Shown here: positions 7,498 to 15,105 of the stretch, in pieces
How the letters are laid out: every line of letters begins with the position of its first letter
How positions within the stretch are numbered: the first letter of the stretch is position 1
NCBI GenBank assembly: GCA_004144935.1
Contig: SDZP01000041.1
Span: forward strand, 1-15,694
Reading direction: 5' to 3'
Length of the DNA stretch: 15,694 nt
Source: Caulobacteraceae bacterium
Lineage (GTDB): Bacteria > Pseudomonadota > Alphaproteobacteria > Caulobacterales > Caulobacteraceae
Translations under genes and position numbers: made by a program
The notes under the pieces: model-generated
What the model was told of the DNA's origin: nothing
Databases searched by the model: none
What the model saw: only the letters and a program-made list of their open reading frames with translations

Positions 7498-7526
7498 TTG
7501 ACCGCACGGGCCCCTTCCCGTATATC
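7498..7526 (+). promoter_or_regulatory. Candidate vegetative promoter of rpsT
   Basis: TTGACCG (7498-7504) and CGTATATC (7519-7526) are separated by 14 bases, matching the Caulobacter housekeeping pattern TTGACGS, N10-14, GCTANAWC. Transcription would start near 7533, giving a leader of about 68 bases. A GAATC (CcrM-type) site at 7489-7493 lies immediately upstream of the -35 box. Pattern-based; start not measured. Confidence 0.5.
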
Positions 7527-7600
7527 GCCGCGCTTCCGATTATACGGCGGCTGGGCCCGACGCCCGACCGCCTGTCCGTCCCTAGGTTTTAGAGAGCACC

Positions 7601-7870
7601 ATGGCCAATAATCCCGGCGCCAAGAAAGCGATCCGCAAGATCGAACGCCGCACCGAAGTCAACAAGGCGCGCCGTTCGCGTGTCCGCACCTTCCTGCGCA
7701 AGTTCGAAGAGGCCGTGACCTCGGGCGACGTCGAAGCCGCCAAGGGCGCCTTCGTCGAGGCCCAGTCGGAGCTGATGCGCGCCGTGACCAAGGGCGTCGT
7801 CCACAAGAACACCGGCTCGCGTAAGGTTTCGCGCCTGCATGCGCAGCTGAAGAAGCTGTCGGCCGCCTGA
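7601..7870 (+). CDS. rpsT: 30S ribosomal protein S20
   Basis: Primary 16S rRNA-binding protein of the small subunit. 89 aa and strongly basic, as expected. The opening MANNPGAKKAIRKIERR and the later KGVVHKNTGSRKVSRLHAQLKKL are diagnostic of S20. A purine-rich AGAG precedes the ATG. The gene is followed by a 16-base perfect palindrome and then a strong intrinsic terminator, so it is most likely its own transcription unit. dnaA follows on the same strand after about 430 bases. rpsT directly upstream of dnaA is the usual caulobacterial and rhizobial order. Confidence 0.98.
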   Translation: MANNPGAKKAIRKIERRTEVNKARRSRVRTFLRKFEEAVTSGDVEAAKGAFVEAQSELMRAVTKGVVHKNTGSRKVSRLHAQLKKLSAA

Positions 7871-7892
7871 TCGGGCTGCCGAAGGAACGGGC

Positions 7893-7908
7893 AATCCCCT
7901 AGGGGATT
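7893..7908. repeat. 16-bp perfect palindrome downstream of rpsT
   Basis: AATCCCCTAGGGGATT is an exact inverted repeat with no spacer, 22 bases past the rpsT stop and 33 bases before its terminator. Its right end overlaps a GATTC (GANTC) site at 7905-7909. The zero-length loop favours a dimeric-protein operator over an RNA hairpin, although a shortened hairpin with a 4-base loop could form in the rpsT mRNA tail. Function unknown. Confidence 0.7.
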
Positions 7909-7941
7909 CCATCTAACCTTCTGAAATTAAAGAGTTTAAAG

Positions 7942-7973
7942 AGCCGCCCGGGACCCGTTCCCGGGCGGCTTTT
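7942..7973 (+). terminator. Rho-independent terminator of rpsT
   Basis: Perfect GC-rich stem: GCCGCCCGGGA (7943-7953), loop CCCGT, TCCCGGGCGGC (7959-7969), extended by one A-T pair and followed by TTTT (7970-7973). This is a classic intrinsic terminator and isolates rpsT transcription from dnaA. Confidence 0.9.
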
Positions 7974-8104
7974 GTACGCCTGCGGATCACAGCTGTGCGA
8001 CGCATTAACTCAGTGCCCGGAAGTAGGATTAACGTTTTCCCTTGCCGCGCGAGGGGGTCTCGCGAGTCAACAGAAATATCCGCGTCCGGCGCCAAATTTC
8101 CGGT

Positions 8105-8132
8105 TTGACCCTCCGGTTCGGGGGGCTCTAAG
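8105..8132 (+). promoter_or_regulatory. Candidate vegetative promoter of dnaA
   Basis: TTGACCC (8105-8111) and GCTCTAAG (8125-8132) are 13 bases apart, agreeing with the Caulobacter housekeeping pattern. Predicted start near 8139 gives a leader of about 160 bases before the ATG at 8302. That is close to the long dnaA leader I recall for Caulobacter crescentus. GAGTC sites flank it at 8064-8068 and 8194-8198. Confidence 0.55.
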
Positions 8133-8187
8133 GTTCGTCTCTCAGCGCTTTTTAACCCCCGGATTTTTCGGGCCACGTGCGGGACGA

Positions 8188-8204
8188 CGGATAGAGTCTA
8201 TCCG
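8188..8204. promoter_or_regulatory. Perfect inverted repeat centred on a GAGTC site in the dnaA leader
   Basis: CGGATAGAGTCTATCCG is an 8+1+8 inverted repeat whose centre holds GAGTC (8194-8198), the recognition motif of the CcrM adenine methylase of alphaproteobacteria. It lies about 50 bases inside the predicted dnaA transcript. As DNA it could be an operator whose occupancy depends on methylation; as RNA it could form a 7-bp stem with a 3-base loop. Role inferred only. Confidence 0.6.
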
Positions 8205-8301
8205 GCGACCGGGGAAGATTTGTCGCTGGAAAACCGGGGCCGACGTCGTGGGGGCGGATGTCTCGGACCTCGGGGTTGAACAAGAAATATGACGGTGGGC
8301 T

Positions 8302-9867
8302 ATGATGAATTCGGGTGGACAGCGCATGACCTCTTCGGCGCCGGCGGTTTCGGTGTGGGGCAAAGCCTGTCTTGCGTTGCGTCGGGAGCTGGGCGAGGCC
8401 GACTTCGGCTCTTGGCTGGCCCAGGCGGCGCTGCGCGAGGGGCCTGACGGCGCCCCGGTGCTCGTCACCCCGACGGGCGTGGCCCGGGACTGGATCCGCC
8501 GCAACGCCTGGCGCCGCATCTCGGAACTCTGGGCCCAGAACGACCCCGATGGCCGCCGCCTGGACCTGAAGTCGAGGATGGAGTTCGAGGCCAATGGCGG
8601 CGCCGCCGCGGCCCATGCCCCGAGCCCCGCGCAGGTCATCGAGACGGCCGAGCCGATCTCCAGCGACGTGCCGCAGGTCTCGCCGCCGACCGCCGGTCCG
8701 GCCGCCCGTCCGGCCCGCAACTCCGGGCTGCAGGACCGCTTCAACTTCGACACCTTCGTGCCGGGACCGGCCAACGAGTTCGCCCATGCGGTGGCCAAGC
8801 GCGTGGCCAGCTGGGCCGACGGCCACTTCAACCCGGTGGTCTTCCATGGCCCCTACGGCTTCGGCAAGACCCACCTCTTGAACGCCATGGCCTGGGAGGC
8901 CATGCGCAACGCCCCCGACAAGAAGGTCATCTACCTGACCGCCGAGCGGTTCCTGTCGACCTTCGTCCGCGCGGTGATGGATCGCCAGACCGCCGCCTTC
9001 AAGGAAGAGCTGCGGGCCGCCGACCTGCTGCTGATCGACGATGTCCACTTCATCGGCGGCAAGCAGTCGAGCCAGGAAGAACTGTTCCACACCCTGACCG
9101 CCCTGATGGAGGACGGCCGCCGGGTGGTGTTCTCCGCCGACCGGCCGCCGGCGGCGCTGACCGAGGTCGACGCCCGCCTGCGCAGCCATCTGTCGGCCGG
9201 CCTGGTCTGCGGCCTGGAGCCGGCCGACCGCACGCTTCGCCTCGGCATCCTGGAGCGCAAGCTGGACACCCTCGGCCGTCAGGCCGGCTTCGTGGCCAGC
9301 GCCCGTCCGGAAGTCCTGCAGTTTCTGGCCGACCGTTTCACCGACAGCGTGCGGGAGCTGGAAGGCGCCCTCAACACCCTGCTGGCCCGGGCCGGCGAGG
9401 ACATCCGCACCGTCAGCCTCGACGAGGCCCAGAACATCCTGCGGCCGCACCTGCGCGGGGCGGAAAAGCGGGTGACGGTCGACGACATCCAGAAGGCCGT
9501 GGCCGAGCACTACAGCCTGCGCCAGGCGGACCTGCTGTCGGAACGCCGCAACCGGGCGATCGCCCGGCCGCGCCAGGCGGCCATGTGGCTGGCCAAGCAG
9601 CTGACTACCCGCTCGCTGCCCGACATCGGCCGCCGGTTCGGCGGCCGGGACCACACGACGGTGATCCATGCGGTGCGGCGGATCGAGGAGCTCAAGGCCG
9701 ACGATCCGGTGCTGACGCGGGATCTCGAGACGCTGACGCGCCTCCCTCCCCTTCATGGGGGGGACAGACCGCGAAGCGGTCAGGGTGGGGTACGAAAATC
9801 ACAGGGCGCCAACCTTCAGGGATTGGCGCGCTGCATCCGGCTTCCCCACCCGTCATGCTGCGCATGA
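8302..9867 (+). CDS. dnaA: Chromosomal replication initiator DnaA, with an aberrant C-terminal tail
   Basis: AAA+ initiator that binds and melts the origin. 521 aa from the ATG at 8302 (ATGs at 8305 and 8326 are alternatives; none has a strong ribosome site). Domain I is about 15-95, beginning VWGKACLALRRELGEADFGSWL. A Pro/Ala-rich linker spans about 97-140. The AAA+ core starts at FNFDTFVPGPANEFA. Walker A is GPYGFGKT (183-190), Walker B LLLIDDVHF (242-250). The C-terminal DNA-binding domain carries RQAAMWLAKQLT and the signature GRDHTTVIHAVRRIE (448-462). Family similarity stops at DLETLTR (R480). Relatives end a few residues later; here the frame runs on for 41 residues encoded by a palindromic repeat that begins at 9742, and stops at the TGA 9865-9867 inside it. 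The conserved domains are intact, so the protein is probably functional. Confidence 0.95.
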   Translation: MMNSGGQRMTSSAPAVSVWGKACLALRRELGEADFGSWLAQAALREGPDGAPVLVTPTGVARDWIRRNAWRRISELWAQNDPDGRRLDLKSRMEFEANGGAAAAHAPSPAQVIETAEPISSDVPQVSPPTAGPAARPARNSGLQDRFNFDTFVPGPANEFAHAVAKRVASWADGHFNPVVFHGPYGFGKTHLLNAMAWEAMRNAPDKKVIYLTAERFLSTFVRAVMDRQTAAFKEELRAADLLLIDDVHFIGGKQSSQEELFHTLTALMEDGRRVVFSADRPPAALTEVDARLRSHLSAGLVCGLEPADRTLRLGILERKLDTLGRQAGFVASARPEVLQFLADRFTDSVRELEGALNTLLARAGEDIRTVSLDEAQNILRPHLRGAEKRVTVDDIQKAVAEHYSLRQADLLSERRNRAIARPRQAAMWLAKQLTTRSLPDIGRRFGGRDHTTVIHAVRRIEELKADDPVLTRDLETLTRLPPLHGGDRPRSGQGGVRKSQGANLQGLARCIRLPHPSCCA

Positions 9868-9892
9868 CACCCTCCCCATAAAGGGGAGGGAG
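9742..9892. repeat. 151-bp composite palindromic (REP/BIME- or MITE-like) element at the dnaA 3' end
   Basis: The ends are terminal inverted repeats: CTCCCTCCCC (9742-9751) and GGGGAGGGAG (9883-9892). Inside, each half has the same plan in mirror image. Left: C-rich/G-rich stem (about 9744-9763), hairpin GACCGC-GAA-GCGGTC (9767-9781), then GGGTGGGG (9783-9790). Centre: stem GCGCCAA/TTGGCGC (9806-9829). Right: CCCCACCC, hairpin GTCATGC-TGC-GCATGAC (9852-9868), then CCCTCCCC-ATAAA-GGGGAGGG (9870-9890). No transposase is encoded, so any movement would need help in trans. It fills the space between dnaA and the convergent hydrolase gene and could act as a bidirectional terminator. The boundaries are my reading. 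Confidence 0.8.
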
Positions 9893-9917
9893 GGCGAACG
9901 GCGCACCCCGACCTTGT

Positions 9918-10814
9918 CTAGAACCGCTTACCCGCCACCCCGTACTGCGCGAAGTAGGCCAGCATCCGCGCCCAGCCGTCCCTGGCCGCCGCCTCGTCGT
10001 AGGTCGCCCGGTAGTCCGCGTGGAAGCCGTGCTGGGCGTTCGGATAGACGATGATGTCCGAGCCGACCTTGCGGGTCCGCACCAGGATCTCGCGCATGGC
10101 CTCGATGTCCTTGGCCGGAATGCCCTGGTCCTTGCCGGCGTAGAGGCCGAGCACCGGGCATTTCAGCACCCCGGCCTTGTCCAGCGGCCATTCGCGCTCC
10201 GGCTCGCCGAGGAACTGTCCCGGCGCCGGGCGGTCCAGACGGCCGTACCAGGCCACCCCGCACCTGAAGTCCCGCGCCCGGGCGCAGGCCAGCCAGACCA
10301 CCGCCCCGCCCCAGCAGAAGCCGGTGATCGCCTTGCGTTCGGGATCGACGAACTTCTGGGCGTTGAGCCAGGCGACCGTGGCGTTCACATCGCCCTGCGT
10401 CTCCGCATCGGTGGTGTCGCCGACGATCTTGCGGATCTGGCCAAAGTCGGTGAGCGGGGCCGGATCGCCATGGCGGACGAAAAAGTCCGGGGCGATGGCG
10501 ACATAGCCCAGCTTGGCGAGGCGCCGGCAGGTGTCGCGGATGTATTCGTGGACGCCGAACACCTCCGAGACCACCAGCACGGTCGGGAACTTGCCGCGCG
10601 CATCGGGCCTGGCGATGTAGGCCGGGATGGCGCGGTCGAAGCTGGGGATCATCACCACCCCGGTCTTCAGGTCCCGCTCGTCGGTGGTGATCGGGGACGC
10701 CTGCGCCGAAACGGCGGCGGCGGCGTAGCCGGCGAAGAACAACCCGCCCAGCAGGCGGCGGGACACATTGAGATCGCCCGGTTCGGTGCCCTCGGGACGC
10801 GTGAGGATCTGCAT
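9918..10814 (-). CDS. Dienelactone hydrolase family protein with a Tat-like signal peptide
   Basis: Alpha/beta-hydrolase of the dienelactone hydrolase family, 298 aa from the ATG at 10814, chosen because GGGAGG lies 7 bases upstream; a longer in-frame opening reaching 10877 lacks this. The N-terminus has SRRLLGGLFFAG (18-29), resembling a twin-arginine signal, then an Ala-rich stretch and an SAQA (36-39) cleavage-like site. The catalytic triad is visible: nucleophile Cys167 in GFCWGG, Asp229 in YAGKDQGIP and His262 in NAQHGFH; Glu84 in VSEVFGVHEYIRD matches the regulatory Glu of the family. The natural substrate is unknown; many members act on lactones or esters other than dienelactone. It is 69 bases downstream of alkB on the same strand and converges on dnaA across the repeat element. 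Confidence 0.88.
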   Translation of the reverse strand: MQILTRPEGTEPGDLNVSRRLLGGLFFAGYAAAAVSAQASPITTDERDLKTGVVMIPSFDRAIPAYIARPDARGKFPTVLVVSEVFGVHEYIRDTCRRLAKLGYVAIAPDFFVRHGDPAPLTDFGQIRKIVGDTTDAETQGDVNATVAWLNAQKFVDPERKAITGFCWGGAVVWLACARARDFRCGVAWYGRLDRPAPGQFLGEPEREWPLDKAGVLKCPVLGLYAGKDQGIPAKDIEAMREILVRTRKVGSDIIVYPNAQHGFHADYRATYDEAAARDGWARMLAYFAQYGVAGKRF

Positions 10815-10883
10815 TGGCGGCCTCCCAGCCTTGAACTTTATGGGCCTACCGTAACGCGCCCGATTGTCGCGGGGCAAAGGGAT

Positions 10884-11492
10884 TCAAATGGCGGGCCCCG
10901 CCCGGCGAAGCGTCAGGTTCAGCCGCCCGCCGCCGGGGATCAGGCTGGAACTGCCCGGAATGATCCGGTCCACCCCGTGAAACGCCAGCCGGGCCTCGCC
11001 GCCCAGCACGCAGACGTCGCCCGAGGCCAGGCGCACGGACGCGGTCTTGCCGCCACGCGTCGCGGCGCCGATGCGGAACGCCGCCGTATCGCCCAGCGAC
11101 ACCGACAGCACCGGAAACCGCAGGTCGGCCTCGTCGCGATCCTGATGCAGCCCCATCTTCGCCGTCCCCCGATAGAGGTTGACCAGGCAGGCGTCCGGCG
11201 GGACCTGCGGATCGGCATGCCGGGCCCAGAGATCGAGCAGGACCTGCGGGATCGGCGGCCAGGGCTCGCCGCTTCGGGGATGCAGCGCCTGATAGCGATA
11301 GCCGCGGGCGTCGGAGACCCATCCGAGCGGCCCCAGGTTGCTCATCGCCACGCTCATCGCCTTGCCGCCGGGGGTCACGTAATGGGCCGTCGGGGCCGCC
11401 GCGATGGCCGCCAGCACGGCCTCCGCCAGCGCCTTCTGCGCAGGCAGGTCCAGGGCGGCCGGAAGCAGTTGAAAACCCGAGGGAACCGTCAT
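10884..11492 (-). CDS. alkB: AlkB-family alpha-ketoglutarate/Fe(II)-dependent DNA repair dioxygenase
   Basis: Oxidatively removes alkyl lesions such as 1-methyladenine and 3-methylcytosine from DNA or RNA. 202 aa from the ATG at 11492 (MTVPSGFQLLP), the usual AlkB opening; a longer in-frame opening to 11642 crosses the dnaK promoter and is not supported. The iron ligands are His116 and Asp118 in GLHQDRDEADLRFPVLS and His172 in AFHGVDRI. The oxoglutarate-binding arginine is in RLNLTLRR (R190, R196). NLYRGTAKMG and the nucleotide-recognition region GYRYQALHPRSGEPW also fit. The gene is divergent from dnaK across 242 bases, and an imperfect 13-bp inverted repeat lies 23 bases upstream of its start. 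Confidence 0.94.
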   Translation of the reverse strand: MTVPSGFQLLPAALDLPAQKALAEAVLAAIAAAPTAHYVTPGGKAMSVAMSNLGPLGWVSDARGYRYQALHPRSGEPWPPIPQVLLDLWARHADPQVPPDACLVNLYRGTAKMGLHQDRDEADLRFPVLSVSLGDTAAFRIGAATRGGKTASVRLASGDVCVLGGEARLAFHGVDRIIPGSSSLIPGGGRLNLTLRRAGPAI

Positions 11493-11515
11493 GGCTGGAC
11501 TTCTATCGCGGGGCC

Positions 11516-11548
11516 GGGCAAAGCCCCACCGCAAATGGGGTTTTGCCC
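11516..11548. repeat. 13-bp inverted repeat between alkB and the dnaK promoter
   Basis: GGGCAAAGCCCCA (11516-11528) and TGGGGTTTTGCCC (11536-11548) pair over 13 positions, with one G-T pairing, around the loop CCGCAAA. Its right edge touches the -35 box of the dnaK heat-shock promoter and its left edge is close to the alkB start. It could be an operator affecting both divergent genes or a hairpin in the alkB leader RNA. It does not match the CIRCE element bound by HrcA. Confidence 0.65.
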
Positions 11549-11575
11549 TTGCGGGAGACTGTGTGCTCCCCATAT
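11548..11575 (+). promoter_or_regulatory. Sigma-32 (RpoH) heat-shock promoter of dnaK
   Basis: CTTGCG (11548-11553), 14 bases, then CCCCATAT (11568-11575) closely matches the sigma-32 consensus CTTGAA, N13-15, CCCCATNT; the -10 box is exact. Transcription would begin near 11582, giving a leader of about 150 bases. A GACTC site (11579-11583) lies at the predicted start and a GAATC at 11683-11687 in the leader. Caulobacter dnaK is known to have a sigma-32 promoter, which fits; a separate vegetative promoter was not convincingly found. Confidence 0.85.
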
Positions 11576-11734
11576 GGCGACTCGACGCGCACGTTTCCCA
11601 AAGCGGACCGGGCGCTGCGTTTTGAACCGGCCAACCGGCCATTTTGTTGAAGGGGACGGAACAGAAAGTCGTACGGGCGCTGGAATCCCAGGCCCACGGG
11701 TTTCGTCCGCCATAGAGGAGCGAAAGACCGCAAG

Positions 11735-13639
<1,905 letters not shown>

Positions 13640-13728
13640 CAATGCGTCCCATCGCGAGGGCGCGCGGATTTCGGCATATCCCCAATCCGGGGAGCGTCGC
13701 CGCCGCCTTCGCGAACGCACGCAAGGAT

Positions 13729-13778
13729 CCGTCCCGCTTCGCCGCCACCCCAAGGGGCCTGGGCTTGAAGCGGGACGG
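13729..13778 (+). repeat. Intercistronic 12-bp perfect hairpin between dnaK and dnaJ
   Basis: CCGTCCCGCTTC (13729-13740) pairs exactly with GAAGCGGGACGG (13767-13778). The 26-base loop itself contains CCCC-AA-GGGG (13748-13757). A smaller stem TCCCC/GGGGA (13679-13693) lies upstream. No T-run follows, so it is not a classical terminator. It may stabilise the dnaK 3' end, act as a processing site, or attenuate read-through into dnaJ. A GACTC site (13779-13783) abuts it. The rest of the 188-base gap shows nothing recognisable. Confidence 0.7.
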
Positions 13779-13827
13779 GACTCTTCCCACCTCCCAACCT
13801 TGACGCTCAGGTAAGCCGAAAGCCGCC

Positions 13828-14982
13828 ATGCGCGATTATTACGACATCCTGGCCGTGTCCCGGGGCTGCGACGACGCGGCCCTGAAGGCGGCCTTCCGCA
13901 AGCAGGCGATGGAACACCATCCCGACCGCAACGGCGGCTGCGAGGACGCCTCTTCGCGGTTCAAGGAAATCAACGAGGCCTATTCGGTCCTCTCCGATCC
14001 CCAGAAGCGCGCCGCCTACGACCGCTTCGGCCATGCCGGCGTCAACGGCATGAACGGCGGCGGCGGCGGCCAGGGCTTCCACGACGTCAACGACATCTTC
14101 AGCGAAGTGTTCGGCGACGCCTTCGGCGAAATGTTCGGCGGCCGCGGCCGCCAGCGCAGCAACGGCCCGGCCCGCGGCGCCGACCTGCGCTACGACCTGG
14201 AGATCACCCTCGAGCAGGCCTATGCCGGCGTCGAGAAGGAGATCAAGGTCCCCTCCACGATCACCTGCGAAACCTGCGAGGGCAGCGGCGCCAAGCCCGG
14301 CACCAGCCCGACCGTCTGCGGCAGCTGCGGCGGCGCCGGCCGGGTGCGCGCCACCCAGGGCTTCTTCTCGATCGAGCGCGCCTGCCCCCGCTGCGGTGGT
14401 TCGGGCAAGATGATCATGGACCCGTGCAAGAGCTGTCACGGGGCCGGCCAGGTGCGCAAGGAGCGCGTCCTGTCGGTCCGCGTCCCGGCCGGGGTCGACG
14501 ACGGCGCCCGCATCCGCCTGGCGGGCGAGGGCGACGCCGGCCAGCGCGGCGGCCCGCGCGGCGACCTCTACATCTTCCTGTCGGTGGCCCCGCACGAACT
14601 GTTCGAGCGCGATGGCCTGGACCTGCTCTGCACCGTGCCGGTGCCGATGGCCACGGCCGTGCTCGGCGGCGACATCGAGGCCCCCTGCCTGACCGGCGGC
14701 GAGAAGTGCGACGGCCAGTGCAAGATGACGGTCAAGGTCCCCGAGGGCGTCCAGACCGGCAAGACCGTGCGCCTCAAGGGCCGCGGCATGCCCTCCCTGC
14801 GCTCGCGCGAGCGCGGCGACCTGGTCGTCGAGCTGTTCGTCGAGACTCCGACCCAGCTGTCGGCGCGCCAGCGCGAACTGATGCGCGAGTTCGCCGACCT
14901 GACCGGCGAATCGCAGCATCCCAAGTCCGCCAACTTCGTCGGCAAGGCCAAGCGCTTCTGGTCGAACGTCACCGGCAGCTAG
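13828..14982 (+). CDS. dnaJ: Co-chaperone DnaJ (Hsp40, type A)
   Basis: Delivers clients to DnaK and stimulates its ATPase. 384 aa. The J-domain (1-70) carries the essential HPD at 31-33. A Gly/Phe-rich linker follows (about 71-110), including GGGGGQGF and FGDAFGEMFGGRG. The zinc-binding domain has four CxxCxGxG repeats: C147/C150, C164/C167, C186/C189 and C200/C203. The C-terminal substrate-binding domains include VRVPAGVDDGARIRLAGEGD and RLKGRGMPSLRSRERGDL. A Cys-rich insert in the C-terminal region (C287, C294, C298, in CLTGGEKCDGQC) is an additional cluster beyond the canonical zinc sites. The ATG at 13828 begins the invariant DYYDILAV. It lies 188 bases after dnaK, probably co-transcribed, with a hairpin between. 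Confidence 0.98.
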   Translation: MRDYYDILAVSRGCDDAALKAAFRKQAMEHHPDRNGGCEDASSRFKEINEAYSVLSDPQKRAAYDRFGHAGVNGMNGGGGGQGFHDVNDIFSEVFGDAFGEMFGGRGRQRSNGPARGADLRYDLEITLEQAYAGVEKEIKVPSTITCETCEGSGAKPGTSPTVCGSCGGAGRVRATQGFFSIERACPRCGGSGKMIMDPCKSCHGAGQVRKERVLSVRVPAGVDDGARIRLAGEGDAGQRGGPRGDLYIFLSVAPHELFERDGLDLLCTVPVPMATAVLGGDIEAPCLTGGEKCDGQCKMTVKVPEGVQTGKTVRLKGRGMPSLRSRERGDLVVELFVETPTQLSARQRELMREFADLTGESQHPKSANFVGKAKRFWSNVTGS

Positions 14983-15105
14983 CGGCCACGCAAAAAGCCG
15001 CCGGGGACTGACCCGGGCCTCAAAAGGGTCTAGATACGCATCCCTTGTTGACGTGATTGGCGCGGCCGGACGGGTTCCTGCGCCTCATAGTGTCCGGAGC
15101 CGTCC

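Larger units (their letters stand above)
7974..8301 (+). promoter_or_regulatory. dnaA upstream control region and leader
   Basis: About 330 bases with no convincing gene. From left to right it holds: a 10-bp perfect palindrome CACAGCTGTG (7988-7997); two TTAAC half-sites (8005-8009 and 8029-8033) that do not have the 7-base spacing of a canonical CtrA box; a 6-bp stem CGCGAG/CTCGCG (8048-8064) overlapping a GAGTC methylation-type site (8064-8068); the candidate promoter at 8105-8132; a weak CCCG/CGGG stem in the leader (8158-8172); the strong palindrome at 8188-8204; and a GCGAC/GTCGC stem (8205-8226). No consensus DnaA box (TTATCCACA-like) is visible, so there is no support for a replication origin here. 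Confidence 0.6.

Noticed and set aside
8005..8033. Two TTAAC motifs as a CtrA binding site, and the TTAA pair at 7927-7939
   Set aside because: Spacings are not the canonical TTAA-N7-TTAA; half-sites alone are too common to call.
7974..8301. Possible replication origin upstream of dnaA
   Set aside because: No TTATCCACA-like DnaA boxes and no long AT-rich unwinding stretch are visible; in this group the origin is generally near hemE instead.
8289..8444. Small overlapping frame beginning ATG at 8289, just before dnaA
   Set aside because: No ribosome site, no recognisable features, and it overlaps the dnaA N-terminus out of frame.
8152..9756. A 534-codon open frame opposite dnaA, and similar long frames opposite coaBC, ubiB, mutM and dnaJ
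   Set aside because: All are shadows of well-identified genes in a high-GC genome, with repetitive Arg/Gly/Ala-rich translations.
11625..11640. Tandem AACCGGCC repeat in the dnaK leader
   Set aside because: Only two 8-base units in a GC-rich leader; no evidence of function.
14990..15020. CCGGG/CCCGG stem after dnaJ as a terminator
   Set aside because: Only 5 bp with a 6-base loop and no T-run on the plus strand.
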